This document shows, piece by piece, positions 22,053 to 32,951 of a stretch of DNA of 33,535 nucleotides (position 1 is the first letter of the stretch; the number at the start of each line of letters is the position of its first letter). The DNA is from Streptococcus sp. 121 (GTDB lineage Bacteria; Bacillota; Bacilli; Lactobacillales; Streptococcaceae). The stretch lies in the NCBI RefSeq assembly GCF_016458205.1, contig NZ_JAEMED010000019.1, forward strand, positions 1 to 33,535. Direction: 5' to 3'. A program made the translations under genes and the position numbers. The notes below the pieces were generated by a model. That model was not told where the DNA came from, made no database searches, and worked only from the letters and a program-made list of their open reading frames with translations.

Positions 22053-22670
22053 ATGAACAATTATACATTCAGCGAGTTGCATCACGTGACTTTATTAATA
22101 AAAAGTTAGTCAAAGTATCTTAAACGAAATTATACAAGAAACACAGTTAACTCCTTCTTTGGAAAATTCACAACCCTGGAAAGTATCTATTGCAACATGT
22201 AGTTGTTTAAATTGTATTAAACAACTACATGAGAAAAAAGTTCTTAGTATTGCAAAAAGTTTGGCTGATATCCTACCACCACAAAGCTAGTCAATCCATA
22301 CTAAAGAAAACATTAATAACCGGAAACAAGACTAGGCGATGAAAATCAGGAATAGTTTAGACAGCATAGTCTAAACTATTCCTGACTCCTGCAATCGATT
22401 ACGTCACAATGCCAAAGGTTACGAGTCAGTTTTTCCATATATGAGATAGCTGCTCTTGAATATCGTATCTTTTTAGCTGCGATAGACCTTGATTTATCAA
22501 CCATCCCTGCCTATGAATTTATTCACTTCCCAGAGGAAATTCGTGAAGTATTCCAAATCTTAGAACAAGAGAATATTTTTATGGAAATCGGAATTGGTTA
22601 ATTACTTATTCAAGCAACAGCGAGCTAAATACAATATAGACTACGGGAAATCACATCTTTTAACATAAAT
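22053..22670 (+). pseudogene. Nitroreductase-family gene, heavily decayed
   Basis: ATG at 22053 follows AGGGGG. The frame gives MNNYTFSELHH, then pieces in shifted frames: RDFINKKL, then SQSILNEIIQETQLTPSLENSQPWKVSIAT, where TPS-x-x-NSQPW is the FMN-binding signature. After a foreign-looking stretch with a perfect hairpin, the C-terminus appears at 22443: YRIFLAAIDLDLSTIPAYEF and FPEEIREVFQILEQENIFMEIGIG. The gene thus has at least two frameshifts, an internal replacement and a degraded tail. Confidence 0.75.
22346..22385. repeat. Perfect 17-bp inverted repeat with 6-base loop
   Basis: TCAGGAATAGTTTAGAC (22346-22362) and its exact complement (22369-22385) enclose AGCATA. No T-run follows on either strand, so it is not a standard terminator. 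It lies in the part of the nitroreductase remnant that no longer codes. Confidence 0.75.
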
Positions 22671-22791
22671 AAGTAAGTGGAATGCTTCAGAGATTGATTT
22701 CAGTCCTTCACCATTTGAAACTGACCTCCATGGTTTTTAATGTCAGTTTCAGTTATCGCTACAATTTTCTATTAAAGACAGAGGAAAAAAT

Positions 22792-23850
22792 ATGGTACAA
22801 GAGAATAATAAAATACATTTACCCAAATTTTCAATTTTAAACAAGGATACTTCTTCCTTTGTAAATTCTTCTAGAAGCAAAAAAAGCAAAGATTCGACCA
22901 GTCGAGAACTCATACATCCTGCTTTTAACAAAGTCTTTCAACAAGAAAAACTAACATTCGGGCTTATAGCTCCATTTAAAGGGTATCCAGATACACCAAT
23001 ACCCGACATAACAGATCTAGGAAACCTAGCGAATTTAGCTGAGCAAGCGGGATTTTCGATACTATGGCTCCGAGATGTACCTCTATACGACCCTAACTTC
23101 GGTGACGTAGGACAAGGATTAGATCCTATTACACTTCTCGGCTACCTTACAGCTAAGACACAGTCAATTAACCTCGGAACTGCTGGATTAATATCTACAC
23201 TTCGTCATCCTATTCATCTAGCCAAGAGTGCTGCCACAACTGCACTTCTATCTGGAGACCGGTTTATACTCGGTCTATCTGCTGGAGATCGCCCAATTGA
23301 ATACCCAATCTTTCAGCAGAATTTTACAGATAGAGCAGAACGCTTCAGAGAAGCATGGGACTTGATTCGTACATTGACACGTAAAAATATAAGTTTTCCG
23401 AAATTTGAAGGTCAATTTTACAATTCTCTCAATGGAGGAGTAGATTTTATTCCTAAAGTCAATCAAGATTTACCGATGGTTTCCATCGGACGTTCAGGAC
23501 AAAACATCAGTTGGTTGGCTAATGAAGCAGATGCATGGATTTGGCATGGAGTTGATCCACACACCACTCAAGATATCATTAACTTGGTGAAAGAGAAAAA
23601 CCATGATGGCCGTTGGCATCCTTTTGGATACGCTAACTTTGTAGAACTTTTAGAAGATCCTAATGCACCTGTAGAGCTTTTCCATAATATCTATCTACGT
23701 GGTGGTTCTAATTCCCTTGCCAATTTTTGGCAAGAACAAAAAGAACTTGGCCTCTCACATATCACAATAAATCTTAAACCTAGCAAGCGTCCTGCTAACG
23801 AAATCCTACAAGAAATCGCTGAAAACATCATATCAAAAGTTAACAACTGA
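22792..23850 (+). CDS. LLM-class flavin-dependent oxidoreductase
   Basis: The 352-residue protein has a bacterial luciferase-like TIM barrel: LTFGLIAPFKGYP opens strand 1, followed by AEQAGFSILWLRDVPLYDP, LGTAGLISTLRHPIHLAKSAATTALLSGDRFILGLSAGDRP (typical LLM core) and MVSIGRSGQNISWLANEADAWI. It resembles the BA3436-type subgroup. The first 50 residues are polar and not part of the barrel. GAGGAA precedes the ATG. It is intact while the nitroreductase before it is ruined; both are FMN-dependent redox genes in the segment bounded by the 27-bp repeat. Confidence 0.85.
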   Translation: MVQENNKIHLPKFSILNKDTSSFVNSSRSKKSKDSTSRELIHPAFNKVFQQEKLTFGLIAPFKGYPDTPIPDITDLGNLANLAEQAGFSILWLRDVPLYDPNFGDVGQGLDPITLLGYLTAKTQSINLGTAGLISTLRHPIHLAKSAATTALLSGDRFILGLSAGDRPIEYPIFQQNFTDRAERFREAWDLIRTLTRKNISFPKFEGQFYNSLNGGVDFIPKVNQDLPMVSIGRSGQNISWLANEADAWIWHGVDPHTTQDIINLVKEKNHDGRWHPFGYANFVELLEDPNAPVELFHNIYLRGGSNSLANFWQEQKELGLSHITINLKPSKRPANEILQEIAENIISKVNN

Positions 23851-23880
23851 TTTCAACTTTTAGATAAACTCAAAAATGAA

Positions 23881-23912
23881 ACCCCCACGACTCTAGGAAT
23901 CGTGGGGGTTTT
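23881..23912. terminator. Bidirectional terminator between the LLM and rplL genes
   Basis: ACCCCCACGA (23881-23890) pairs with TCGTGGGGGT (23900-23909); A/T runs on both sides. Confidence 0.85.
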
Positions 23913-23935
23913 CATCAATTGGAAACTCTATTATT
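23909..23935. repeat. 27-bp direct repeat, right copy (rplL stop side)
   Basis: Identical to 21543-21569. It covers the rplL stop codon and the bases up to the terminator, the kind of position used as an attachment site by some integrative elements. No integrase is present between the copies. Confidence 0.8.
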
Positions 23936-24299
23936 TAAGAGTTACAGAAGCACCAGCTTCTTCCAATTTAGCTTTGATTTCTTCAGCTTCTGCAGTTGCA
24001 ACGCCTTCTTTAACCATTGCTGGAGCTCCGTCTACAAGCTCTTTAGCTTCTTTAAGACCAAGACCAGTGATTTCACGAACAACTTTGATTACGCCGACTT
24101 TTTTGTCGCCAGCTGCAGTCAATTCAACGTCAAATGAATCTTTAGCAGCACCTGCATCAGCAGCACCTGCTGCAGCAACAGCTACAGGAGCAGCTGCAGT
24201 TACACCAAATTCTTCTTCGATAGCTTTTACAAGATCATTAAGCTCAAGGATTGAAGCTTCTTTAATTTCAGCAATAATGTTTTCAATGTTCAATGCCAT
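23931..24299 (-). CDS. rplL: 50S ribosomal protein L7/L12
   Basis: The 122-residue stalk protein has an N-terminal dimerisation domain ([21 protein letters not shown]), an alanine-rich hinge ([19 protein letters not shown]) and a C-terminal factor-binding domain ([27 protein letters not shown]). The start at 24299 is the conserved MALNIE with GGAGG upstream; a start five codons earlier is rejected. It recruits elongation factors to the ribosome as multiple dimers on L10. It is co-transcribed with rplJ, 61 bp upstream. Confidence 0.98.
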   Translation of the reverse strand: MALNIENIIAEIKEASILELNDLVKAIEEEFGVTAAAPVAVAAAGAADAGAAKDSFDVELTAAGDKKVGVIKVVREITGLGLKEAKELVDGAPAMVKEGVATAEAEEIKAKLEEAGASVTLK

Positions 24300-24360
24300 T
24301 GTGATTTCCTCCAAAAAATATTTTTAATAATTGTGTGTCTAATAGACTAGGCAACTTGGA

Positions 24361-24861
24361 TTAAGCTGCACCTTCTTTGTCGTCTGCAACCGCTTTGACT
24401 GCAAGAGCAACGTTGCGAACTGGCGCTTGAAGTACGGAAAGGAGCATTGAAAGAAGTCCTTCGCGGTTTGGCAATGTAGCCAAGGCCATGATTTCTTCTT
24501 TGCTTGCGACAGCGCCTTCGATAGCACCACCTTTGATTTCAAGTACTTCAGCTTCTTTAGAAAAGTCATTCAAGATTTTTGCTGGTGCAACAACATCTTC
24601 ATTTGAAAAGGCAACTGCAGATGGTCCAACAAAGACATCTTCCATTCCTTCAAGACCAGCTTTAACAGCTGCACGACGAAGAATAGAGTTCTTGATTACT
24701 TTGTACTCGACTTCGCTTCCGCGTAGGTTACGACGAAGAACTGTATCTTGTTCTACTGTCAAACCACGAGCGTCCACAACGACGATAGATGCAGCGGCTT
24801 TCATTTTCTCAGCAACAACATCTACTAATTCGGCTTTCTTAGCAATACTTGCTTCACTCAT
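24361..24861 (-). CDS. rplJ: 50S ribosomal protein L10
   Basis: The 166-residue protein starts [20 protein letters not shown] with GGAGG in front. Conserved parts are [36 protein letters not shown] and the C-terminal helix ([20 protein letters not shown]) that carries L7/L12 dimers. The L10-L12 complex binds the leader of its own mRNA to repress synthesis; that leader is visible upstream. Confidence 0.98.
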   Translation of the reverse strand: MSEASIAKKAELVDVVAEKMKAAASIVVVDARGLTVEQDTVLRRNLRGSEVEYKVIKNSILRRAAVKAGLEGMEDVFVGPSAVAFSNEDVVAPAKILNDFSKEAEVLEIKGGAIEGAVASKEEIMALATLPNREGLLSMLLSVLQAPVRNVALAVKAVADDKEGAA

Positions 24862-24895
24862 TGTATGTTTACCTCCGTTTTTATTTTGCTTGGGA

Positions 24896-25055
24896 CAATT
24901 AAAAAATTCGCACCCAAACCTAGACACGAAAGTACAAATCGTTATGTCAATTCGAAAAACACACCTAGCAGCGATTTTTCTGAATGTCCTCTTACGTTTT
25001 GTCCTCGGTAGGATTTTTATGAGTTGAACTCCCCTACTGTCTTAGGCAGTTTTTT
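24896..25055 (-). ncRNA. L10 leader (ribosomal protein autoregulatory RNA)
   Basis: The reverse strand shows the usual Firmicute L10-leader blocks: AGACAGTAGGGGAGTTCAAC, then ATCCTACCGAGGACAAAACG, and a late hairpin (TTCGTGTC with GGGTGCGAA, including G-U pairs) followed by six T at 24906-24901, an attenuator. It lies between a strong promoter and rplJ. The position and motif match the known leader class. Confidence 0.85.
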
Positions 25056-25068
25056 CAAACCGTAAATA

Positions 25069-25097
25069 ATCATAACATAGGCCGTTACGAATTGCAA
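25069..25097 (-). promoter_or_regulatory. Promoter of the rplJ-rplL operon
   Basis: -35 TTGCAA (25097-25092), 17-bp spacer, -10 TATGAT (25074-25069), directly before the L10 leader. Confidence 0.8.
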
Positions 25098-25185
25098 GGG
25101 AAAAAGTTGATTTTTTTTGGAAAAATTTCAGTTTGAAAAGGTTTTTAAAAGGTTTGGGTACCAATCACTTGTTCCAGCTTCCAAC

Positions 25186-26439
25186 TTACTGGTTTCGCAT
25201 GTCTTTTAGAACTTCCTTAGCCAGTTGCAAATTGGGATGAGAACTTTTTCGCAATACGGTAACTAATTCAGCAACTTCCTCCACTCGGGCACCTGCATGC
25301 AAGGCCAACGATTGCAGCTGCAATTTCATATGCCCTGATTGGATGCCCGTTGTCACGAGCGCCTTTAAGGCCGCAAAATTTTGACAAAGACCTACAGAGG
25401 CAATGATCGCAGCTAATTCTTTAGCGGTCACTTCCCCGAGGAGATTAAAGGAAGCTGCAACTTTGGGATTTAGACCAATGGACCCACCTACAGTCGCAAC
25501 GGGTAAGGGGATGGTCATCTCTCCAACAAGATTGTCTCCGTCAATCGTCCAAGTAGATAAGCCTCTATAAACTCCGTCTCGGCTAGCATAGGCATGGGCA
25601 CCGGCTTCTATGGCACGCCAATCATTTCCTGTTGCAACCACAACTGCGTCAATCCCGTTAAAAATTCCTTTATTGTGGGTTGCTGCTCGATAAGGATCTA
25701 GCTGGGCCAACAAACTAGCCAAGGCTATTTTGTCTGCTATTTGAACAGCTTCCGCTTTTTTCAGTGATAGTTTGGCAATAGGAATTTGACAACGGCTTGT
25801 TACCAAGGAGTCCGTCGCATAATTAGACAGAATTCCCATCAAGGCCTGTCCTTGACTAATAGATTCTAGAGGCTCTTTCAATGCCTCCAGCATAGTATTC
25901 AAGATATTAGCTCCCATAGCCTCTTGGACATCTACATGAAGATAGACAATCAAAAAGGGCTCCTTCACCTCAACCGTCAGCTGACGGGCACCTCCACCTC
26001 TTTTGACAATGGAAGAATAGGCTTGATTGGCCATCTGAAGCAGTTTTTCTTCTTCATTCTGGATTGCTTCTTTGGCTTTTTCCACATTCTCCACTTCAAA
26101 AAGTGCCACTTGTCCAATCATCTGGCGCTTGTGACTAGAGGTTTCAAAACCGCCTGAACGGCTAATGATTTTTGCCCCGAAAGACGCTGCTGCCACAACG
26201 GATGGTTCTTCCGTCACCATAGGGACTGTATAGTTATGCCCATTCACAAGAATCTCTGGTAATACCGCATAAGGAAGAGAAAAAGTTCCTAAATGGTTTT
26301 CCACCATCTTTCCTGCAATCGACTCAGGCAGGTTGGCGTCTTCCACTAAAGTAGCTATATTCTCCTCTGTCAGAGACCTTTCTTTGTGGAGGAGGGCAAT
26401 CCGGTCCTGTCGTGATTGTTTATAAAAACCTGAAAACAT
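25186..26439 (-). CDS. mvaA: Hydroxymethylglutaryl-CoA reductase, class II
   Basis: The 417-residue enzyme makes mevalonate from HMG-CoA, the committed step of the pathway. Motifs seen are the class II start FSGFYKQSRQDRI, TEEPSVVAAASFGAKII, QEAMGANILNTMLE, GILSNYATDSLV, the lysine in ATHNKGIFNGIDAV, and GGSIGLNPKVAASFNLLG. The ATG at 26439 is preferred over one three codons earlier, which would touch the AAAAGGAA site. It is separated from mvaS by an intrinsic terminator, so its level may be set lower. Confidence 0.97.
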   Translation of the reverse strand: MFSGFYKQSRQDRIALLHKERSLTEENIATLVEDANLPESIAGKMVENHLGTFSLPYAVLPEILVNGHNYTVPMVTEEPSVVAAASFGAKIISRSGGFETSSHKRQMIGQVALFEVENVEKAKEAIQNEEEKLLQMANQAYSSIVKRGGGARQLTVEVKEPFLIVYLHVDVQEAMGANILNTMLEALKEPLESISQGQALMGILSNYATDSLVTSRCQIPIAKLSLKKAEAVQIADKIALASLLAQLDPYRAATHNKGIFNGIDAVVVATGNDWRAIEAGAHAYASRDGVYRGLSTWTIDGDNLVGEMTIPLPVATVGGSIGLNPKVAASFNLLGEVTAKELAAIIASVGLCQNFAALKALVTTGIQSGHMKLQLQSLALHAGARVEEVAELVTVLRKSSHPNLQLAKEVLKDMRNQ

Positions 26440-26460
26440 TGAAATCATTTCCTTTTCTAA

Positions 26461-26494
26461 AAGGGGGCTGAAAATACCTTCCGCCCCCCTTTTT
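26461..26494 (-). terminator. Terminator between mvaS and mvaA
   Basis: GGGGGC (26463-26468) pairs with GCCCCC (26483-26488), with T-runs on both sides. On the reverse strand it overlaps the mvaS stop codon, and its T-run merges into the ribosome binding region of mvaA. No separate mvaA promoter was seen, so partial read-through is likely needed. Confidence 0.8.
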
Positions 26495-27647
26495 AATGAT
26501 GATACATACGTTTGAACTCACTTATTTTCTCTAAAGCAAAAGGACTGTCATCTGGAGTCAAATTGATAGAATTACCAGCCTCATCCAAAACGATCTCCTC
26601 AAAGAAGATTTTTTCGTACTCCTCAACTGAAAGCTTTGTTCGTTGGTTTAAATGGTCCATGCGATTTTCTTGAAGAGAGGCACTATATCCTTCTACCAAG
26701 TAACCACTGAAAATTTCACAAACAGCCCCACTTCCATAGCTATAGAATAAGATTTCATCCCCAGCTGTAAGTGCCTGAGAATTTTCTAGCAAAGATAAAA
26801 AAGATAGGAAAATGGATCCTGTATAAATGTTTCCAACCACTTGATTGTAGATAATGGCTTCGTGGAAACGCTCTGTCAGACGATCCAAGGTCTCTCCCTC
26901 ATTCGCAATGGCGCGTAACCCTTTCAAGCCCTGTTTTGGGAAAGGAATGTGTAAACACATAGCCGCAAAATCTTCGAGGTCCTTGCCTGTCTTTTTCTTG
27001 TAATAATCAAAGGTCGTTGTCAAACAATCTGTATACTGCTCAGTTGAGTATTTACCATCCACTCGTGGATATTTATCATCATTGGGTCTCCAAAAGTCAT
27101 AAATGTCCCGTGTTTGGCAAACATTATCTGAGTTTAGAACCAAAATACTTGGATCTGCTGTTACAAGCATGGCTACCGCACCTGCTCCCTGGGTAGGCTC
27201 TCCACCTGATGCAATTCCATATTTGGCAATATCACTCGCGATGACTAAAACTTTTGAGTCCGGATTCTGAGCAATATGCGTTTTGGCTAGGCTTAGACCA
27301 GCCGTTGCACCATAACAGGCTTCTTTCATTTCGATAGAACGGGCAAAGGGTTGAATCCCAAGTAGTCCGTGAATCACCACAGCTGCCGCTTTACTCTGAT
27401 CCACACTCGACTCAGTCCCCACAATAACCATATCTATGGCCTGCTTGTCTTCTTCTGTCAAAATCGCTGCCGCAGCCTGTGCCCCTAAGCTAATAATGTC
27501 TTGGGTCACTGGAGCAACAGCCATCTCTGATTGAAGTAATCCAATCTTAAATTTATTGGGATCAACATTCCGAGCTGCAGCTAAATCAGCTAAATCCAAG
27601 ACAAATTCTGGAACGGCAAAACCAATCTTATCAATTCCGATTTTCAT
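26493..27647 (-). CDS. mvaS: Hydroxymethylglutaryl-CoA synthase
   Basis: The 384-residue thiolase-fold enzyme condenses acetyl-CoA with acetoacetyl-CoA. The nucleophilic cysteine is Cys111 in EACYGATAGL, the histidine side is in CLHIPFPKQGLKGL, and GSIFLSFLSLLE and SYGSGAVCEIFSG follow. Numbering from the second Met (27647) puts the cysteine at 111 as in characterised homologues, so that start is preferred. It lies 24 bp after the thiolase gene; the enzyme uses the thiolase product directly. Confidence 0.97.
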   Translation of the reverse strand: MKIGIDKIGFAVPEFVLDLADLAAARNVDPNKFKIGLLQSEMAVAPVTQDIISLGAQAAAAILTEEDKQAIDMVIVGTESSVDQSKAAAVVIHGLLGIQPFARSIEMKEACYGATAGLSLAKTHIAQNPDSKVLVIASDIAKYGIASGGEPTQGAGAVAMLVTADPSILVLNSDNVCQTRDIYDFWRPNDDKYPRVDGKYSTEQYTDCLTTTFDYYKKKTGKDLEDFAAMCLHIPFPKQGLKGLRAIANEGETLDRLTERFHEAIIYNQVVGNIYTGSIFLSFLSLLENSQALTAGDEILFYSYGSGAVCEIFSGYLVEGYSASLQENRMDHLNQRTKLSVEEYEKIFFEEIVLDEAGNSINLTPDDSPFALEKISEFKRMYHH

Positions 27648-27671
27648 CATGTTCTCTGTTTTGACTCTTCA

Positions 27672-28856
27672 TTAATAAGCTTGTGCATTGGAAATAATCA
27701 AAGAAATTCCTTGACCGCCTCCAATACAAAGCGAGCAGAGTCCTAACTCCTTTTCTTGTTTCAACAATTCATGGATGAGGGTCACCAAAATGCGACTACC
27801 ACTAGCACCAATTGGATGTCCTAGCGCCAGAGCCCCACCATTCACATTTACAATTTTTGGATCTAAATTAAGTTCGGAAATGACTGATATCGATTGAGCT
27901 GCAAAAGCCTCATTCAACTCAACCAAGTCTAAATCCTCTGTCGTTAAGTCTATCTTCTCAAGAGCTTTCCGAGTTGCTGAAATCGGACCCAAGCCCATAT
28001 AAGCAGGGTCTAAGCCACTTGTTGCATAGGACTCGATATAGGCTAGAACATCTACACCAAGTTCACGCGCCTTGTCCTCCGACATGAGAAGGACTACAGC
28101 ACAGCCATCATTAATTCCCGAAGCATTAGCCGCTGTGACAGTTCCATCCGATTTAAAAGCTGGGCGTAAGGTCGCCAGTTTTTCAATTGGAGTTAAGCGA
28201 GGGTATTCATCCTCTTGAAAAACACGCTCTCCCTTTCTCTCCTGAATGGTGATGGGAACAATTTCATCCACAAATCGTCCACTGGCAATGGCCTTAGCTG
28301 CTTTTTCTTGACTTAAATACGCAAACTGATCTTGTTCTTCGCGACTAATCTTAAATTTTTCAGCAACATTTTCGGCGGTGATTCCCATATGAATGTCTTG
28401 AAAGGCATCTGTTAAACCGTCTGTTAGCACGGAGTCTTCCAAGGTCATGTTCCCCAACTTATTTCCAAAACGACTGGCTTTGGATAGGTAGGGTGCCTGG
28501 CTCATGATCTCAATACCACCTGCAACAACAACTTGATTGTCCCCAAGTAAAATGGATTGTGCTGCTAGAAGGACAGACTTGAGGCCAGAACCACAAACCT
28601 TATTCACAGTATAGGCAGAGGTCGTTTCTGGAATTCCAGCACGAATGGCTATTTGGCGAGCAATATTTTGACCATGTCCAGCAGAGAGAACATTTCCAAA
28701 AATGACCTCATCCACCACCTCAGCAGGTATATGTTTTTTCTCCAGGGCAGTTCGCAAGACCTGCGCTCCTAAATCGGCTATCTCAATATCTTTTAGATTG
28801 CCCCCAAAACTACCGATGGCAGAGCGATAGGCAGCAACGATAGCTACTTTATTCAT
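27672..28856 (-). CDS. Acetyl-CoA C-acetyltransferase (thiolase)
   Basis: The 394-residue biosynthetic thiolase condenses two acetyl-CoA to acetoacetyl-CoA, the first step of the mevalonate route. The catalytic residues are visible: Cys88 in NKVCGSGLKSV, His in GGALALGHPIGASGSR and Cys in LCIGGGQG, with the linking motif NEAFAAQS. There are two consecutive ATGs; the second gives better spacing from GAGG. It is the first gene of the thiolase-mvaS(-mvaA) transcript, with its own promoter and an operator-like inverted repeat. Confidence 0.95.
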   Translation of the reverse strand: MNKVAIVAAYRSAIGSFGGNLKDIEIADLGAQVLRTALEKKHIPAEVVDEVIFGNVLSAGHGQNIARQIAIRAGIPETTSAYTVNKVCGSGLKSVLLAAQSILLGDNQVVVAGGIEIMSQAPYLSKASRFGNKLGNMTLEDSVLTDGLTDAFQDIHMGITAENVAEKFKISREEQDQFAYLSQEKAAKAIASGRFVDEIVPITIQERKGERVFQEDEYPRLTPIEKLATLRPAFKSDGTVTAANASGINDGCAVVLLMSEDKARELGVDVLAYIESYATSGLDPAYMGLGPISATRKALEKIDLTTEDLDLVELNEAFAAQSISVISELNLDPKIVNVNGGALALGHPIGASGSRILVTLIHELLKQEKELGLCSLCIGGGQGISLIISNAQAY

Positions 28857-28879
28857 CATAACACCTCAATCAGATGATT

Positions 28880-28912
28880 TTGAACCCAAAGTTCAACTTT
28901 ACTATTATACCA
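28880..28912 (-). promoter_or_regulatory. Promoter and operator-like repeat of thiolase-mvaS-mvaA
   Basis: Extended -10 TGGTATAAT (28912-28904) on the reverse strand, with a weak -35. Just downstream, TTGAAC-N5-GTTCAA (28880-28896) covers the likely start of transcription, a position where a repressor would block transcription. It resembles fatty-acid-type repressor sites only loosely; the regulator is unknown. Confidence 0.55.
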
Positions 28913-28955
28913 CTAATTTTCAGAGATAGAATCATTCTCTAGACCTAGACAGGTT

Positions 28956-30938
<1,983 letters not shown>

Positions 30939-30949
<11 letters not shown>

Positions 30950-31892
30950 CACTTGGATCCTTTGTTCCTGAACTGATCACTTGATAGCCATAATCCTTTT
31001 CAAAAATCTGACTTAAGTTTTTCAAGTCTGATTCCTGACACAATACTTTAACATTAGGACCCGCGTCCATGGTAAAGTAACACTCATGGCCTTTTTGACG
31101 TAAACTTTTCACCAAGTCCATCGCCTTGTAGGACTCGGGTGTCAAATAGTTAAAGGATGGGTTCGCAAACTCATTCGTCCGGTGCATGGCCAAGGCATTT
31201 TTTTCAGTCAATTGCCCTACTCTGGTAAAATCGTTCTCCTTCAAATACTGAAGCATAGCCTGATAATCTTTCTCGGACTGAGCGATCCAATCTTGGAAGA
31301 CGGTTGAGGTGCTACTTGCAATCTTCATCCCTTCCCGGCTAGAAATTGGTTTTTTGTTGGCATTCAGAACCAACATGATCATTCCCAATTTTAAATCTGT
31401 TTCCACCTGGTAAATCTCACCAGTGTCCTTATCCCAAGCAGCTATAGGTCCAAAGAAAGAGCGTGAAGATGAGCCTGACGCAAATTTAGCTTTTTGGGCC
31501 AAATCTGATCTGCTGTAGCCTGTTTCAAACAATTGATCGCAGGCCTTCACCAAAGCAGACAAACCACTGGAGCTAGATGACAAACCTGCAGCAGTCGGCA
31601 TAATGTTGTGAGTTTCAACTTTCACATAGGTATTAGGATTGGTGCGATACTGGTCAATAACCGCTGAAATTTTAGCATGTTCCTTTTCATCCTGCAATAG
31701 ACCATTGATATAGAATAAGTCCTTCTTTGCTTCAGCAGGTAAAAAACTGGCAGTTGTAGTGGTATACAAATTGTCGAGTGTAAGTGAGATACTGCTGGTT
31801 GATGGAATCATCCGCTCTGCATCTGCCTTTCCCCAATATTTGACAATGGCAATATTCGCATAGGATTTGACTGTTACACTTTTTCTATCCAT
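30939..31892 (-). CDS. mvaD: Diphosphomevalonate decarboxylase
   Basis: The 317-residue GHMP-superfamily enzyme yields isopentenyl diphosphate by ATP-dependent decarboxylation. Typical segments: SYANIAIVKYWGKADAERMIPSTSSISLTL, MPTAAGLSSSSSGLSALVKA (ATP/substrate loop), SGSSSRSFFGPIAAW and YFTMDAGPNVKVLC with the catalytic aspartate. AAGGAG lies upstream of the ATG, which is 19 bp inside the end of mvaK1, so the genes are translationally coupled. Confidence 0.97.
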
Positions 31893-32749
31893 ACCTGTTG
31901 GACTCCTTTTTCAAATAGTTTTTCACGAATCACAAATGCGTCCTCCAAATTTGCTGCAAGAGCGATGACACAACCACCGAGACCACCGCCACTCATCTTA
32001 GCACCTAGAGCACCGGAAGTTCTAGCCTGGTCCACTAACTCATCTACAAAAGTCAGGCTAACACCAATAGCCCTTAACTCTTCATGTGCTAGATTCATGA
32101 AACGGCCAACTCCTCGACTATCCTGTAGCTTAATGGCAGCCTCTGTTTGCTCAGCCAAACTTCCCAACATTGCTAGATGAGGACGATTGGTTTCCTCAAA
32201 TTGTGCCACCTTCTCAACCGCTTCACGTGTATGTCCCTGAATGCCTGAATCCGCAATCACCAAATAGGCATCCAAAATGACGTCTAAACTCTCAAATCCC
32301 CTATCCCTACTGAATTTGATGGGGGTATCAGACAGACAGGTTTTCGCATCAAGGCCGCTAGGTTTGCTGTGGGCAATCTTTTCCGCTTGATGGACTAACA
32401 TTTCTAATTTTTCTAAGGGTAGAAACTCATCGAAATAAGCATACACAGCTCTAATGGCAGCGATCGATACAGCTGCTGAGGAACCCATTCCACGTTTTTG
32501 AGGTACCTGTGAATCGATGTTATAAGATATCTTGGCCTCCAACTGATTTAGGGAAGAAAGAGCCGCATAGATTGCAGTTGAGAGGGAATCTTCAAAATCA
32601 AAGGTTAGCATTTGACTAGCAGGCTCAATCCTACAAATAGCCTCGATTCCTAGTAAGGGGAGGGCAATAGCTGAATAACCATACACCACTGAATGCTCTC
32701 CCATTAAAATAATTTTACTATGGGATCGCCCCATACCTCTATCTACCAC
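31874..32749 (-). CDS. mvaK1: Mevalonate kinase
   Basis: This 291-residue GHMP kinase is the first enzyme after mevalonate. Motifs: HSKIILMGEHSVVYGYSAIALPL, KRGMGSSAAVSIAAIRAV (ATP loop), KPSGLDAKTCLSD and GALGAKMSGGGLGGC. A GTG start at 32749 is chosen because it gives the N-terminal length of streptococcal homologues; the ATG at codon 6 is the alternative. AAGGA is only two bases before the GTG, so translation may depend on the upstream small reading frame. Confidence 0.95.
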   Translation of the reverse strand: MVDRGMGRSHSKIILMGEHSVVYGYSAIALPLLGIEAICRIEPASQMLTFDFEDSLSTAIYAALSSLNQLEAKISYNIDSQVPQKRGMGSSAAVSIAAIRAVYAYFDEFLPLEKLEMLVHQAEKIAHSKPSGLDAKTCLSDTPIKFSRDRGFESLDVILDAYLVIADSGIQGHTREAVEKVAQFEETNRPHLAMLGSLAEQTEAAIKLQDSRGVGRFMNLAHEELRAIGVSLTFVDELVDQARTSGALGAKMSGGGLGGCVIALAANLEDAFVIREKLFEKGVQQVWIEKV

Positions 32750-32774
32750 ATTCCTTACCTCATAGTTCGTTATC

Positions 32775-32870
32775 CTAATCTGACGTCGTCAAACCTCTTT
32801 GTTGGAGTCTATCGATTGCGTTCACAAACGCTTCATCGAAAATAACCGACAGGTCTATCAGAATCTTCAT
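32775..32870 (-). CDS. Small upstream reading frame in the mvaK1 leader (31 residues)
   Basis: ATG at 32870 follows AGGAAAG by five bases. The peptide starts MKILIDLSVIFDEAF and ends AIDRLQQRGLTTSD, with TAG at 32777-32775. It lies in the approximately 170-nt leader between the promoter and mvaK1, 25 bp before the mvaK1 GTG. The peptide is amphipathic and plausible as protein but unknown to me. It could be a translational control element or the remnant of a gene. Confidence 0.45.
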   Translation of the reverse strand: MKILIDLSVIFDEAFVNAIDRLQQRGLTTSD

Positions 32871-32922
32871 CGGCTTTCCTAGTCATTTTTTTAAATTTCT
32901 GTGAGTATTTATTGTTCTCCCT

Positions 32923-32951
32923 ATTATACCATGCTTAAAGCAAAGTCTGAA
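32923..32951 (-). promoter_or_regulatory. Promoter of the mvaK1-mvaD-mvaK2-fni operon
   Basis: Extended -10 TGGTATAAT (TATAAT at 32928-32923) with -35 TTCAGA (32951-32946) at 17 bp. Confidence 0.7.

Noticed and set aside
24488-25027. 179-codon plus-strand frame across rplJ and its leader
   Set aside because: It is antisense to an essential, well-recognised gene and leader RNA; the composition reflects the other strand.
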